From a virus: DNA of 50,092 bases. Below are positions 13,964 through 21,893 of this stretch, piece by piece. The stretch spans positions 1 through 50,092 of IMG/VR virus record IMGVR_UViG_3300032249_000382, one strand, 5' to 3'. The notes beneath the pieces were generated by a model, which did no database searches, was not told the origin of the DNA, and worked only from the letters and a program-made list of their open reading frames with translations. Made by a program: the position numbers and the translations under genes. Numbering within the stretch: position 1 is the first letter of the stretch; each line of letters begins with the position of its first letter.

Positions 13964-14069
13964 AAACCAACTACGGCGCCAAGCTATTTTCAGAATGGCG
14001 ATTTTCTTTTTAATTACAATCATTATTGGTTTTATTGCCAGTGATGTTAATATGTTATCTAGCCAGTAA
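13956..14069 (+). CDS. Tiny membrane protein, 37 aa
   Basis: MDENQLRRQ, a hydrophobic stretch of about 19 residues (MAIFFLITIIIGFIA) and a short polar tail. ATG 13956 overlaps the preceding stop by eight bases. The single helix with a basic N-terminal flank predicts the N-terminus in the cytoplasm. Function unknown. Confidence 0.45.
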   Translation: MDENQLRRQAIFRMAIFFLITIIIGFIASDVNMLSSQ

Positions 14070-14079
14070 GGAGACAAAT

Positions 14080-14217
14080 ATGTTTGAGATTTTACCAGAA
14101 ACAAAAGAATCGGCAATTATCGAATTGAACAAAATTCTACCAGGTCATACACCTGATGAATTGGCAGAAGCGTTTGATGCCTGTGTTGATATTGTCAAGA
14201 AGCAATTTGGAATGTAA
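14080..14217 (+). CDS. Hypothetical protein, 45 aa
   Basis: AAGGAGACAAAT precedes ATG 14080. A small helical acidic protein (MFEILPETKESAIIELNKIL) without known motif. Its stop overlaps the start of the oxygenase gene at 14217 by one base. Confidence 0.6.
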   Translation: MFEILPETKESAIIELNKILPGHTPDELAEAFDACVDIVKKQFGM

Positions 14218-14807
14218 TGATAGAGTTAGTTTTACAAGATAACTTTATAGGTGCTTGGTTCTTAGATGATATATCTATATGTGATAAACTGATAGAGTAT
14301 TATGAAAGTTTACCGGATCGACATGTAGATGGTGGTCTAGGTTATTATAGAATAGTAGATATAGATAAGAAAAAATGTAAAGAAATACATCTTAAACATG
14401 AAGAGGTATTAGTTTCATATTATCTTTCATCTTTACAAAAAGTATGTGATGAGTATATAAAAAAATATCCTTTTTGTAATGCTAATAGTCCTTGGAAAAC
14501 TGTATGTCCAGTTAAAATTCAGAAATATAATCCTGGTGATGCATATTATGTATGGCATTGTGAAAGGGGAGGAGTAAGATTACCATCAGGTAATAGACAT
14601 TTAGTTTTTATGACATATTTGAATGATGTTACTGATGCAGGAGAAACTGAATTTTTTCATCAAAAACTTAAAGTTAGGCCACAGAAAGGTTTAACTTTGA
14701 TATGGCCAGCCGATTGGACTCATACACATAGAGGTGTGACAAGTATGACGCAAACCAAATATATTATGACAGGTTGGTTTAATTATATAGATCGTGAATC
14801 TATCTAA
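14217..14807 (+). CDS. Prolyl-4-hydroxylase-type 2OG-Fe(II) oxygenase, 196 aa
   Basis: Residues 108-190 form the catalytic core: YVWHCERGG (H114, E116), HLVFMTYLNDV, ETEFF, KGLTLIWPADWTHTHRG (distal His at 169 or 171) and TKYIMTGWF, where K181 would bind 2-oxoglutarate. These are the hallmarks of the P4Hc branch; the usual HxD is HxE here, which still fits metal binding. P4Hc enzymes hydroxylate proteins or small molecules. The target is unknown. Confidence 0.8.
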   Translation: MIELVLQDNFIGAWFLDDISICDKLIEYYESLPDRHVDGGLGYYRIVDIDKKKCKEIHLKHEEVLVSYYLSSLQKVCDEYIKKYPFCNANSPWKTVCPVKIQKYNPGDAYYVWHCERGGVRLPSGNRHLVFMTYLNDVTDAGETEFFHQKLKVRPQKGLTLIWPADWTHTHRGVTSMTQTKYIMTGWFNYIDRESI

Positions 14808-14826
14808 AAATCAGAAAGGATATATC

Positions 14827-15303
14827 ATGAATAAGTTACTATCAGCCGTAGCGATTTTCATCACGCTGACAACTGCGGCCGCAGCCGATCCGTTATCAGA
14901 TTTTTTCGGTGGTGCCTTTGGCGAGCAACAATCACAACAGAAAGTGACAAGAGATAAACATGGTAAGAGAACTATTTCAAACGGTGCTGTTGATACTGGG
15001 AGCGACTGGTTTGGCCATTCTCATGGTGGCAATCATATGGTTGCTTCATTTTACGGCCATGGTGAACATTTATCCAAACACACCGCATCCGGAGCAGTTT
15101 TCAACCCTAATGCCCACACATGCGCCCACAGAACATATCCTTTCGGCACAGTCCTCCGTGTATGTCACAGAGGTTGTGTAAATGTTACAGTTAATGATCG
15201 AGGACCGTTTGTCCGCGGCCGTAATCTTGATTTGTCTTACGGTGCTGCTAGGGCTATACATATGGGATCGACATCGACGGTAACAGTTGAAAGATTGAAT
15301 TGA
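14827..15303 (+). CDS. Exported RlpA-like double-psi beta-barrel protein, 158 aa
   Basis: ATG 14827 (MNKLLSAVAIFITL) follows AGAAAGGATATATC. Residues 1-20 are a Sec signal peptide. The C-terminal half, from ASFYGHG through TASGAVFNPN, TYPFGTVLRV and VTVNDRGPFVRGRNLDLSYGA, is the double-psi beta-barrel of RlpA (rare lipoprotein A), some members of which are lytic transglycosylases acting on naked glycan at septa. The RlpA aspartate is present in NDRGP. There is no lipobox, so the phage protein should be soluble in the periplasm. Role in lysis or wall remodelling is inferred. Confidence 0.8.
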   Translation: MNKLLSAVAIFITLTTAAAADPLSDFFGGAFGEQQSQQKVTRDKHGKRTISNGAVDTGSDWFGHSHGGNHMVASFYGHGEHLSKHTASGAVFNPNAHTCAHRTYPFGTVLRVCHRGCVNVTVNDRGPFVRGRNLDLSYGAARAIHMGSTSTVTVERLN

Positions 15304-15325
15304 TGTTCTAGTCTAAGGTAATAAC

Positions 15326-16126
15326 ATGGAACATTTTTTACAAAGAAATAATGGCTATCTAGCTAGAAAAGAAATATCTGAGCTATTAGAACAATTTAGA
15401 AATGATCCTATGAGACTTGAGCCATATGGATTTAAAGTCTATAGTCAAGGTGATGAAGATGGTATTATTGAAGAAATCTTCCGACGCCTTGATATAAAGA
15501 AAGGTTCTTTTTGTGAAATAGGTGTTGAGAAAGGTCTAGAATGTAATACTCATTATCTATTACATAAAGGCTGGAGTGGAATATGGATTGATGGTCGATC
15601 TGAATATATTGAATATATCCTAGAGAATTGCCCTCAAGTTAATAAAAAACTCAAAGTAATTCATGCTTATTTGACAAAAAGCAATCTCAATAATACCTTG
15701 GAGTCTATAGGTTTAACGAAAGATAGAGAACTAGACTTCTTATCGATTGATATTGATGGTAATGATATTCATTTATTCACAGAAATGGATATCAGACCTA
15801 AAGTTATTTGTATTGAATATAATGCCAAATGGCCGGCCAATGTATCTCGCATTCCTGTATATAATCCTGATAATATCTGGTGCGGAGATGATTATATGGG
15901 AGCAAGTTTAAAATCACTTGTCGATGTTGCTAAGTTCAAGGCTTATGAACTGGTTGGTACAAATATCACTGGAGCCAATGCTTTCTTTGTAAGAAAAGAT
16001 TTGGTGAAAGATAGATTTTCACTTGCTCCAATTGAAAAGCTATATAACCCTCCTAGATATTGGCTTATATATGATCATTTCTGGCATATTGGCCATCCAG
16101 CAGCTTTTGGTAAATATGATGATTGA
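15326..16126 (+). CDS. FkbM-like SAM methyltransferase, 266 aa
   Basis: YSQGDEDGIIEEIFRRL followed by GSFCEIGVEKGLECNTHYLL (the SAM-binding loop region, about 66-86), GWSGIWIDG and LDFLSIDIDGNDIHLF are typical of the FkbM-like methyltransferase group that methylates sugars in surface polysaccharides. With two glycosyltransferases in the window, modification of a glycan on virion, DNA or host surface is plausible. Start preceded by TAAGGTAATAAC. Confidence 0.7.
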   Translation: MEHFLQRNNGYLARKEISELLEQFRNDPMRLEPYGFKVYSQGDEDGIIEEIFRRLDIKKGSFCEIGVEKGLECNTHYLLHKGWSGIWIDGRSEYIEYILENCPQVNKKLKVIHAYLTKSNLNNTLESIGLTKDRELDFLSIDIDGNDIHLFTEMDIRPKVICIEYNAKWPANVSRIPVYNPDNIWCGDDYMGASLKSLVDVAKFKAYELVGTNITGANAFFVRKDLVKDRFSLAPIEKLYNPPRYWLIYDHFWHIGHPAAFGKYDD

Positions 16127-16186
16127 GACTTTGGTATATTACGCTATTCCATAATTTGAGTTCTTAGGAAAGGCATTGGATTTCAC

Positions 16187-16215
16187 TTGACATTCCTAAT
16201 CGGATAGTGTAGGAT
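16187..16215 (+). promoter_or_regulatory. Promoter for the exported Gly-rich genes
   Basis: TTGACA (16187-16192), a 17-bp spacer and TAGGAT (16210-16215). It lies in the 122-base gap 16127-16248, where I see no gene, and precedes the gene at 16249. Confidence 0.7.
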
Positions 16216-16248
16216 TAATCATAATCGAAGTGGTGAAAGGAATATGTA

Positions 16249-16551
16249 ATGAATAAGGTTTTCGGAATAGTTCTGTCTCTTTTCCTTATGGTCAGCCCGG
16301 CCATGGCCCAAGTTAACGGATATGGTCCTTTTGGTGGTGCTGGAATGGGTGGTCTCATGCCTTTCGCAGGAATGGGTGGGTATATGCCCTATGTGGGCAT
16401 GATGAATGGGTTTGAAGGTCAGTTTATGTCCAATATGTATTCAAATGCTTTTTATGGACCAGGTTATGGTGCTGGTAATTATGGACCTGGTCCCGGTGGT
16501 TCTTGGGGTGGTGGATCTGTTTATACTCCGTCAGCTCCTTTTACTTGGTAA
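16249..16551 (+). CDS. Exported Gly/Met/Tyr-rich protein, 100 aa
   Basis: Residues 1-20 are a Sec signal peptide ending SPAMA-Q. The mature 80 residues are almost entirely Gly, Met, Pro, Tyr, Phe and Asn (GGAGMGGLMPFAGMGGYMPY) with no charged clusters, so probably disordered or self-associating in the periplasm or outer membrane. Function unknown. It is followed by a second protein of the same style 12 bases later, and both are served by the promoter at 16187. Confidence 0.72.
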   Translation: MNKVFGIVLSLFLMVSPAMAQVNGYGPFGGAGMGGLMPFAGMGGYMPYVGMMNGFEGQFMSNMYSNAFYGPGYGAGNYGPGPGGSWGGGSVYTPSAPFTW

Positions 16552-16563
16552 AGGAATAATCAA

Positions 16564-16947
16564 ATGAAAAAGAAACTAATCACAATTGTATCCTTATTAG
16601 GCATTTCACTAGCCTCCGCGTCACCTGCTAATGCTCAGTGGGGTGGATGGGGAGGATATGGTGGATGGGGAGGTTATGGTGGTTACGGTTGGGGAGGATA
16701 TGGTGGTTACGGTTGGGGAGGATATGGTGCTGGCCTAGGTGTTATGGCTGGTGCAGGTCTCCTTGGCGGTATCATTGGTGGTGCCATTGCCTCTCAAAAT
16801 TATGGATATGGTGGCTATGGTGGATACGGAACATATGCACCAACCTATGCTCCAACATATAATAATTATTATGGTCCTACTCGTAGAGTTATTAGGAAAC
16901 GTGTGAGACAACCTGTATATATAGAAGAAGATTACTTTGGCTGGTAA
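16564..16947 (+). CDS. Exported Gly/Tyr/Trp repeat protein, 127 aa
   Basis: A signal peptide (1-24, ANA-Q) precedes repeats of GGYGGW/GGYGWG (about 25-55). Then comes a hydrophobic Gly-rich segment, LGVMAGAGLLGGIIGGAIA, resembling glycine-zipper membrane domains, a second GYGG stretch, YAPTYAPTYNNYY, and a basic then acidic tail (RRVIRKRVR, EEDYFGW). Glycine-zipper proteins can insert into outer or inner membranes; a role in blocking superinfection or perturbing the envelope is speculative. The DNA carries a perfect 24-bp tandem repeat. Confidence 0.72.
   Translation: MKKKLITIVSLLGISLASASPANAQWGGWGGYGGWGGYGGYGWGGYGGYGWGGYGAGLGVMAGAGLLGGIIGGAIASQNYGYGGYGGYGTYAPTYAPTYNNYYGPTRRVIRKRVRQPVYIEEDYFGW
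16681..16728 (+). repeat. 24-bp perfect tandem repeat (2 copies)
   Basis: GGTTACGGTTGGGGAGGATA followed by TGGT occurs at 16681-16704 and again, identical, at 16705-16728, encoding GYGWGGYG twice. Imperfect relatives flank it. Identity at the DNA level suggests recent slippage and possible length variation between isolates. Confidence 0.85.
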
Positions 16948-16961
16948 TAAAAGGATATAGG

Positions 16962-17243
16962 ATGTGTTACTATACCATTACAACAGACCTTCAAAATAAA
17001 GAAGGTCAAACTCAAGCTATCATGATTATTGATGCTAAAGATGAAGAAACTGCTAAACTTGAGTATATTAGAACTTTCAATCTACCTAAGTTCACTATAA
17101 CGAAAGGTATTACTATTGATAATGATTTTGCGGGGTTGATAACATCACCAATCCGCAAGATAATTACAAAGTATAAGAGCGGCAATTCCGATGTCTCTCT
17201 TATAAGCTATTGTAATTCTATACACACGAAGTATGATAGATGA
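16962..17243 (+). CDS. Hypothetical protein, 93 aa
   Basis: AAAAGGATATAGG precedes the ATG. A soluble alpha/beta protein (MCYYTITTDLQNKEGQTQAI) with no recognised motif. It overlaps the next gene by four bases (ATGA). Confidence 0.65.
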   Translation: MCYYTITTDLQNKEGQTQAIMIIDAKDEETAKLEYIRTFNLPKFTITKGITIDNDFAGLITSPIRKIITKYKSGNSDVSLISYCNSIHTKYDR

Positions 17244-17656
17244 CTAGAAGTTGTGATGGATGTACCGCGTGTTGTGAAGGTTGGCTATGGTCAGAAGCAT
17301 ATGGTAAAAAGTTCTGGCCAGGCCGTCCATGTCATTTTAAGGGTGAGAAAGGTTGTACCATATATCATGATAGGCCTGTTGATCCTTGTAAGAATTTTGC
17401 CTGTGCATGGATCAAAGACGATTATTTTCCAGCATGGATGAAACCTAACCTAAGTAAGGTTTTGATAGTAAATAGACATGATAATGGCCATGACTATATT
17501 GAGTTGTATGAAATGGGTGAGAGATTAGATTCTAGAGTCCTATCTTGGTTCTTTATGGAATTTTCTGCCGGTAATATTAAAAACCTAAAGTATCAAATTG
17601 ATGGTGGTTGGAATTATATTGGTGATATAGATTTTATTAACAGGGTAGGCAAATGA
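17240..17656 (+). CDS. YkgJ-type cysteine-cluster protein, 138 aa
   Basis: The N-terminus CDGCTACCEGW is the CxxCxxCC signature of the YkgJ family (putative zinc- or iron-chelating domain), and more cysteines follow (RPCHF, KGCTIY, DPCKNFAC), which fits the family's second cluster. The metal and reaction are unknown; some family members act beside oxygenases or flagellin methylation enzymes. It is coupled by ATGA overlap to both neighbours. Proximity to several Fe(II) oxygenases and a Bfd-like protein suggests iron chemistry, which is only an inference. Confidence 0.75.
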   Translation: MTRSCDGCTACCEGWLWSEAYGKKFWPGRPCHFKGEKGCTIYHDRPVDPCKNFACAWIKDDYFPAWMKPNLSKVLIVNRHDNGHDYIELYEMGERLDSRVLSWFFMEFSAGNIKNLKYQIDGGWNYIGDIDFINRVGK

Positions 17657-18591
17657 CAGATGTAAGCATTTGGGATATAAATGGTATAGAAGTTGATAAA
17701 ATTCATATCGATGATACTATAATCCCTGTTAATGGGAGAGTTTCTAAAGGTAAAAACTCTTATTATAAAGGTGTGGGTGTTGTATATACTGGTCACAATC
17801 TGTTTCCATTAAAACCTGAAACCAATATACATGGATATTCAATATTACAACCTTCTACCGTTTTCTATATGGGTCCCCATGTCTCTAAGCGGGTATATGA
17901 AGGTAAAGTTGGTATTTTTAGAGAACCATATCAGCCACAATTCAATGATTGGATTGGATCTTGTGGAGTTAAAGAACTATCATTGATTGAAAACTCGGAA
18001 GACTTTGAGTTGTCCTCAGTAGAGTTTCTTAATGTGGTAAACTATGATAGCGATAATCAACAATATTATTTTGAGTTAGATTATCTATGCAATCGTAAGA
18101 AGTATTTGGATGAAGGTGATCCAATTAAATTAAGAACTCTACTAGACTATATGGTCGTTAATAACTGGAATTTTATTTGGGATAAAACTTCTATCACCGA
18201 TATATCTTATGATGGTCGAGTTTCCGATATAGCAGACTTGTTCCAATCTAAGTATGGGCTACATCATAAACTTGGAAGCGTATATTCTGTTCTTTACAGT
18301 TTAGGTAATATCGATCATGATAAGTATTTGGAGTTTGTTAAGTCGAATGGTATGGAACATGAAAACTCTATGTATTACGTCCTTAACAGTATTGAGATAC
18401 TAAAACAAAACGGAGTTGATGTTACAGAACTTTTTCCACACTCTGATCAATATGATAATTATAAACACACTGTTCTAAATTATCTAGTGACAGGTAAGAA
18501 TTGTGGTGATTGTTGTTACTTAGACGTAGGAGAAAAAATCCGTGAGGCATATGTAGTTAGAGCTAAAAAGCAGTTTGGTATAGTGGACTAA
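17653..18591 (+). CDS. Unrecognised protein, 312 aa
   Basis: A soluble, Tyr- and Asp-rich protein without membrane segments or motifs I know. It contains a late cysteine trio (GKNCGDCCYLDVG, near residue 287) that could bind metal. The stop of the YkgJ-type gene overlaps its start, so the two may act together. Confidence 0.65.
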   Translation: MTDVSIWDINGIEVDKIHIDDTIIPVNGRVSKGKNSYYKGVGVVYTGHNLFPLKPETNIHGYSILQPSTVFYMGPHVSKRVYEGKVGIFREPYQPQFNDWIGSCGVKELSLIENSEDFELSSVEFLNVVNYDSDNQQYYFELDYLCNRKKYLDEGDPIKLRTLLDYMVVNNWNFIWDKTSITDISYDGRVSDIADLFQSKYGLHHKLGSVYSVLYSLGNIDHDKYLEFVKSNGMEHENSMYYVLNSIEILKQNGVDVTELFPHSDQYDNYKHTVLNYLVTGKNCGDCCYLDVGEKIREAYVVRAKKQFGIVD

Positions 18592-18617
18592 TATGAAACA
18601 GCATCTTGGAGAATGAA

Positions 18618-18968
18618 ATGAATAAGATTGCATTACTAATTCTTACCGGTTTTCTTGCATCTAACTTTGCAAATGCCAAAGAAACACCAAAGACTAGCGC
18701 AAATAAGCAGATAGTTTGTTTAACCAACACAGAGTTGGATAAAATCATGACTGATAAGGGATATGACATTCTTCTCAATATGACAAACAATGATGGTGTC
18801 GTGGAGTCAGTTTGGTATGGTGGTAAGTCAATCGTTATTACCGCTTCTGTTCCAAATGAAAAGAAAAGCTGCTTGTTAGCCACGATGAGTGATGTGACAT
18901 ATAACCCAAAGGCAGTTGAAGAAATTTGGGAAACATATAAGAAGCAAACAAAGCAAAAAGATATCTAG
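18618..18968 (+). CDS. Exported hypothetical protein, 116 aa
   Basis: ATG 18618 follows TTGGAGAATGAA and begins a signal peptide (MNKIALLILTGFLASNFANA-K). The mature domain has two cysteines (IVCLTN, KSCLLA), probably a disulphide, and an alternating strand pattern. Not recognised. A noncoding structured region follows. Confidence 0.65.
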   Translation: MNKIALLILTGFLASNFANAKETPKTSANKQIVCLTNTELDKIMTDKGYDILLNMTNNDGVVESVWYGGKSIVITASVPNEKKSCLLATMSDVTYNPKAVEEIWETYKKQTKQKDI

Positions 18969-18982
18969 AACTTTCAAGTTTG

Positions 18983-18989
18983 CTAAATA
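18983..18989 (+). promoter_or_regulatory. Possible late promoter box CTAAATA
   Basis: CTAAATA sits just after the gene ending at 18968 and a few bases before the first hairpin of the structured region. By analogy with the T4 late box, transcription would start near 18995, so the RNA would begin inside or right at that hairpin. No -35 motif is visible, as expected for late promoters. Confidence 0.4.
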
Positions 18990-18992
18990 GAT

Positions 18993-19137
18993 TTCACAGG
19001 CTTGCGACTTTGCGGTCTGTGAATAGCCGTTGTCCACGAAGGTACTGGCAACGGCACCCAACCCCGACTCCTCGTCAGGCTATCGCCTAAAACAATCCTC
19101 ACATTTCTATTCATCTTTCGTTATCGTGAGGTATTGT
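18993..19137 (+). ncRNA. Structured leader or small RNA with four hairpins
   Basis: No reading frame of note lies here. Stems found by eye: TTCACAG 18993-18999 with CTGTGAA 19017-19023; GCCGTTG 19026-19032 with CAACGGC 19049-19055, extended inward by CCA/TGG past a one-base bulge; AGGC 19077-19080 with GCCT 19085-19088 around a TATC loop; ACAATCCTCAC 19092-19102 with GTGAGG-T-ATTGT 19126-19137. The region sits between a possible late promoter and the M15-like lysis gene at 19170, so it is either a 5' regulatory leader or a separate RNA. No known riboswitch class is recognised. Confidence 0.6.
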
Positions 19138-19169
19138 GCGTGGTGTCGTATAAACAGAAAGGTACTACA

Positions 19170-19667
19170 ATGAAGAAGGTTTTATTTGCTATCATTACGG
19201 TACTTGCTATTTGCGGTACCGCAGAAGCAAGAAGCCGCTATTCAGCGCAATCCGTTGCTGAGGACCAAGATCCTATTGCTGCTCTATTGGGCGGTGAGGA
19301 TTGGAACGTCTCACCTCAGCCACGTTTCAAAAACAAGAGACAGGCTAGAGCATATAGTGAGGAGCAAGAAACAAACTGGGGTTTCGGTCATGCTTCAAAC
19401 TCCTTAGTCGCTCTAGGCTATGACTTACAGCGTAGAGGCTTCCGTGTATCGGAGCATCCATCATTTGGAGGAGTCCATCATGTTCATCATGGTTGGGCAC
19501 ACTACGCTGGCCGTGCCATCGACGTTAATGTGGGTCGTGGCGTGGTTGAAGCACGTTCTGGTCATGCACATCGATTTGATCAACTCGCTCAAGAACTAAG
19601 AAGCGAGGGATATACGGTGCTGTGGCGTGTTGCCGGGCACTTTAATCATATGCATATTCAGCGATAA
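19170..19667 (+). CDS. Exported M15-type peptidase, 165 aa
   Basis: ATG 19170 (MKKVLFAIITVLAI) follows GAAAGGTACTACA and starts a signal peptide ending AEA-R. The C-terminal domain has the M15 D-Ala-D-Ala carboxypeptidase/L-Ala-D-Glu peptidase signature: HYAGRAIDVNV (first His and Asp zinc ligands) and HFNHMHIQ (final His ligand). Such enzymes cut peptide stems of peptidoglycan and are common endolysins. The Sec signal means it reaches the wall without a holin. It is preceded by a structured leader and followed by a strong terminator. Confidence 0.82.
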   Translation: MKKVLFAIITVLAICGTAEARSRYSAQSVAEDQDPIAALLGGEDWNVSPQPRFKNKRQARAYSEEQETNWGFGHASNSLVALGYDLQRRGFRVSEHPSFGGVHHVHHGWAHYAGRAIDVNVGRGVVEARSGHAHRFDQLAQELRSEGYTVLWRVAGHFNHMHIQR

Positions 19668-19696
19668 AAAAAAAAGGGCGGGGAAACCCGCCCTTT
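19667..19696. terminator. Bidirectional rho-independent terminator
   Basis: A-tract, then GGGCGGG (19676-19682), loop GAAA, CCCGCCC (19687-19693) and TTT. The 7-bp all-GC stem between the converging M15 gene (+) and glycosyltransferase gene (-) has A-tract and T-tract on its two sides, so it can stop transcription in both directions. It is the clearest terminator in the window. Confidence 0.95.
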
Positions 19697-19700
19697 AACT

Positions 19701-20981
19701 TTAGACTTTTGGAACTCTAATTTCTACCCTAGGCCCCCATCCTTTATCTCCTATCGATTGATTAGCAGAAAACGGCCAGACAATTACTTTATCAGGTATG
19801 ATCTTTGTATGGAACTGTCTCCATACATTGTACCAGTCTCCTTCGATTGATTTTAACCTACCAATCTCATTTCTATCAACATCCTGTCGATGTAGAACAG
19901 TCCCATCGTCCATTTCAAATGCAACAACCCAACCATCCCAATCTTCATCAGGAATAGACTTTTTATAAACATCCAAGCAATGTCTAAAGATGTTCAAGAA
20001 AGAGTCGGTGTATGCCTGTTCTGTGGCATATGTAGTGTTTGGTGGATCAAAGTAACTCAAAGTATATTGTTGAACAGCACGGTCTTCAAAACGAATACCG
20101 GCGTAACGTTCATATTCTTCTTTGGTTCTCACTGTGCCGAATCCATAATCACCAAAATCGGTAACGTGAGTAGCACCATCAACACCAAGTAGGGACTTAG
20201 CTCTCTTTAGAGAAGCGACATTCAAGGTTTCCCATCTCTTGTTTTCATCCCAGTGACGAATACGACCCTTACGAGTATATTCATGCCAAGCGATAATCTG
20301 GTTTGGAATGAATAGATCGTAACCATGTGTGAACGCACGGACCGCTAGAGTGATTTCCTCTCCATGGAAATAGAGATTTGGATCGTATGGTACTTCTTTG
20401 TTAAACTCACCTAGTGTAAAAACGAAATGAGCCGAGAAGAACCTAGTCGGCACTGGTTTTTTTCTGCTTTCCCAATCTTCTAATACTGCGGGAAGCATAA
20501 AGATAATACCCTCTGGGGTGAAGCGGTCAAAATTCAACTTCCAGATTTCTTTAACCCTATCTTGAGGATCATTCTCTGGGTTATAAGATGGAAGATAAGC
20601 TGTCAGAAGAGGTTTCTTATGTCCATCAGCTTGTAATTGTGTGATCATATTTTTACATTTGGTATCCCATCCCTTTACAAATCGGTGATGTGAATCCAAT
20701 TGTAGAGTATATTGTTCATCGGTATATTTGGATTGAACTAAGCTGCGGGCCCAGCAGGTACCATCAGACTTATCGTATGGTATATCGATAATCTTGAAAC
20801 GATCATCTGTGACAAACTCTTCGAGAGTGTCCCAATCATCTTCTTCCGAGTGTTGCCAAGCAATACTGAATACCAGGTTCTCCGGTTTATCTGCCCTCTT
20901 AATACACTCTCTAATTGTAGTTAAAAGTTCTGGGTCACGGTAGGAAGCAATAGAAATAAAAATCTTTTCATTAGCGGTCAT
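19701..20981 (-). CDS. GlcNAc-transferase-type glycosyltransferase, 426 aa
   Basis: The start at 20981 (MTANEKIF) is chosen because GAGGTG lies seven bases upstream on the minus strand. FISIASYRDPELLTTIREC near the start, GTCWARS, LQLDSHHRF (a DSH variant of the DXD metal site, about 98-106) and FHGEEITLAVRAFTHGYDL define the GlcNAc family (PF11397), related to enzymes that add GlcNAc to Ser/Thr or hydroxyproline. That acceptor preference is notable next to a P4Hc-type oxygenase. Weak minus-strand boxes (TTGTTT, 18 bp, TATACT at 21049-21020) could drive it. Confidence 0.82.
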   Translation of the reverse strand: MTANEKIFISIASYRDPELLTTIRECIKRADKPENLVFSIAWQHSEEDDWDTLEEFVTDDRFKIIDIPYDKSDGTCWARSLVQSKYTDEQYTLQLDSHHRFVKGWDTKCKNMITQLQADGHKKPLLTAYLPSYNPENDPQDRVKEIWKLNFDRFTPEGIIFMLPAVLEDWESRKKPVPTRFFSAHFVFTLGEFNKEVPYDPNLYFHGEEITLAVRAFTHGYDLFIPNQIIAWHEYTRKGRIRHWDENKRWETLNVASLKRAKSLLGVDGATHVTDFGDYGFGTVRTKEEYERYAGIRFEDRAVQQYTLSYFDPPNTTYATEQAYTDSFLNIFRHCLDVYKKSIPDEDWDGWVVAFEMDDGTVLHRQDVDRNEIGRLKSIEGDWYNVWRQFHTKIIPDKVIVWPFSANQSIGDKGWGPRVEIRVPKV

Positions 20982-20994
20982 ATTTTTCACCTCA

Positions 20995-21002
20995 TATAAA
21001 TA
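20995..21002 (+). promoter_or_regulatory. Late promoter box TATAAATA
   Basis: An exact match to the T4 late promoter consensus TATAAATA, 46 bases before ATG 21049 and in the gap between divergent genes. Transcription would start near 21008. Confidence 0.5.
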
Positions 21003-21048
21003 GTATTGTTCATACTAATAGTATATAGTAATGTTGTGGAGATAAACA

Positions 21049-21252
21049 ATGGTGAATCTTATTAGCCCATATCTGAAAATGTTAAAGATTTCAGAAGAAA
21101 GATTGGATATCTGTAGACAGTGCCCAGACTTTGTTGAAGAAACTAACAAGTGTAAGAATTGTGGTTGTTTCATGGATTTTAAGACGATGATACCGTTTGA
21201 GAAATGTCCTGTTGGAAAATGGGGCAAAGTGGAGAAAGAAAAGGAAGAATAA
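21049..21252 (+). CDS. Small zinc-ribbon-like protein, 67 aa
   Basis: Cysteines are arranged as CRQC (about 23-26), CKNCGC (36-41) and EKC (54), then PVGKWG. This spacing matches a small Cys-rich protein frequently found in cyanophage-like myoviruses and probably binds one zinc ion. Function unknown. It follows a TATAAATA box and its stop overlaps the next start. Confidence 0.7.
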   Translation: MVNLISPYLKMLKISEERLDICRQCPDFVEETNKCKNCGCFMDFKTMIPFEKCPVGKWGKVEKEKEE

Positions 21253-21863
21253 TGTTTTTATTTTCTGATTATTGGCCACAACCAAAAGTTGGTGAGTTGG
21301 CAGTATTTGATTTTGGCCTCGGTGCTGATAACAAACAATATTCATTCATTGTTTGGAACTCAGGTGATAACAGACATTTCTATCAGGAAGATTACCATGA
21401 TAATAAATGGCAATCAACTTGGCACAATGACTATTTTGATAAAAGAGGTATTGTAGAAACCGCAGATGATTATCCAAAGTATTCATATCAGATATGGACC
21501 AGTTATAGAACAACAGCATTTAAACCTGGTAAAGAAATCCTTTGGGGCGGCACTCAGGAGATTGGTGAGGAATTTAATGCACCTTGTGATATTGATTCCT
21601 TACGATCAACAAAGTTTGAAGCACCTACTAAAGGTAATCAGAGAGTGAAGTTTTGTAGTCTCAAGAAAGATATACTGGAGATTGAATACGACCAGACCTG
21701 GGGTGATAAACCATCTACTGGTTGGAGAGCATTCCATAAGAAAGGTGTTGGTATCACAAAGATCATTTGGAGATACAAAGGACAAGATGTTGGTAATCCT
21801 ATACCATCAAAGGTAAACATCATCAAAGGAACAATCAAAAATAAATATCCTGTTATTGGTTGA
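21252..21863 (+). CDS. Hypothetical protein, 203 aa
   Basis: ATG 21252 (MFLFSDYW) overlaps the preceding stop. Trp- and Tyr-rich, probably beta-structured (WNSGDNRHFYQED; WGDKPSTGWRAFHKKG). No family recognised. Confidence 0.65.
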   Translation: MFLFSDYWPQPKVGELAVFDFGLGADNKQYSFIVWNSGDNRHFYQEDYHDNKWQSTWHNDYFDKRGIVETADDYPKYSYQIWTSYRTTAFKPGKEILWGGTQEIGEEFNAPCDIDSLRSTKFEAPTKGNQRVKFCSLKKDILEIEYDQTWGDKPSTGWRAFHKKGVGITKIIWRYKGQDVGNPIPSKVNIIKGTIKNKYPVIG

Positions 21864-21888
21864 TTTTTTAGCTTAACTCTGATATAAT
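21860..21888 (+). promoter_or_regulatory. Promoter placed to give a leaderless transcript
   Basis: TTGATT (21860-21865), a 17-bp spacer and TATAAT (21883-21888). The start codon of the deaminase gene is at 21894, so the message would begin at or within a base or two of the ATG. Confidence 0.6.
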
Positions 21889-21893
21889 GTATT

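Noticed and set aside
14960-15181. 73-codon frame with membrane-like segment inside the RlpA-like gene
   Set aside because: No convincing Shine-Dalgarno, and the hydrophobic stretch is what the shifted frame of T-ending codons produces. The RlpA frame shows clear domain conservation.
16681-16728. Tandem repeats considered as a CRISPR-like array
   Set aside because: Repeats are contiguous without spacers and lie in frame in a Gly-rich coding region. No CRISPR array was seen anywhere in the window.
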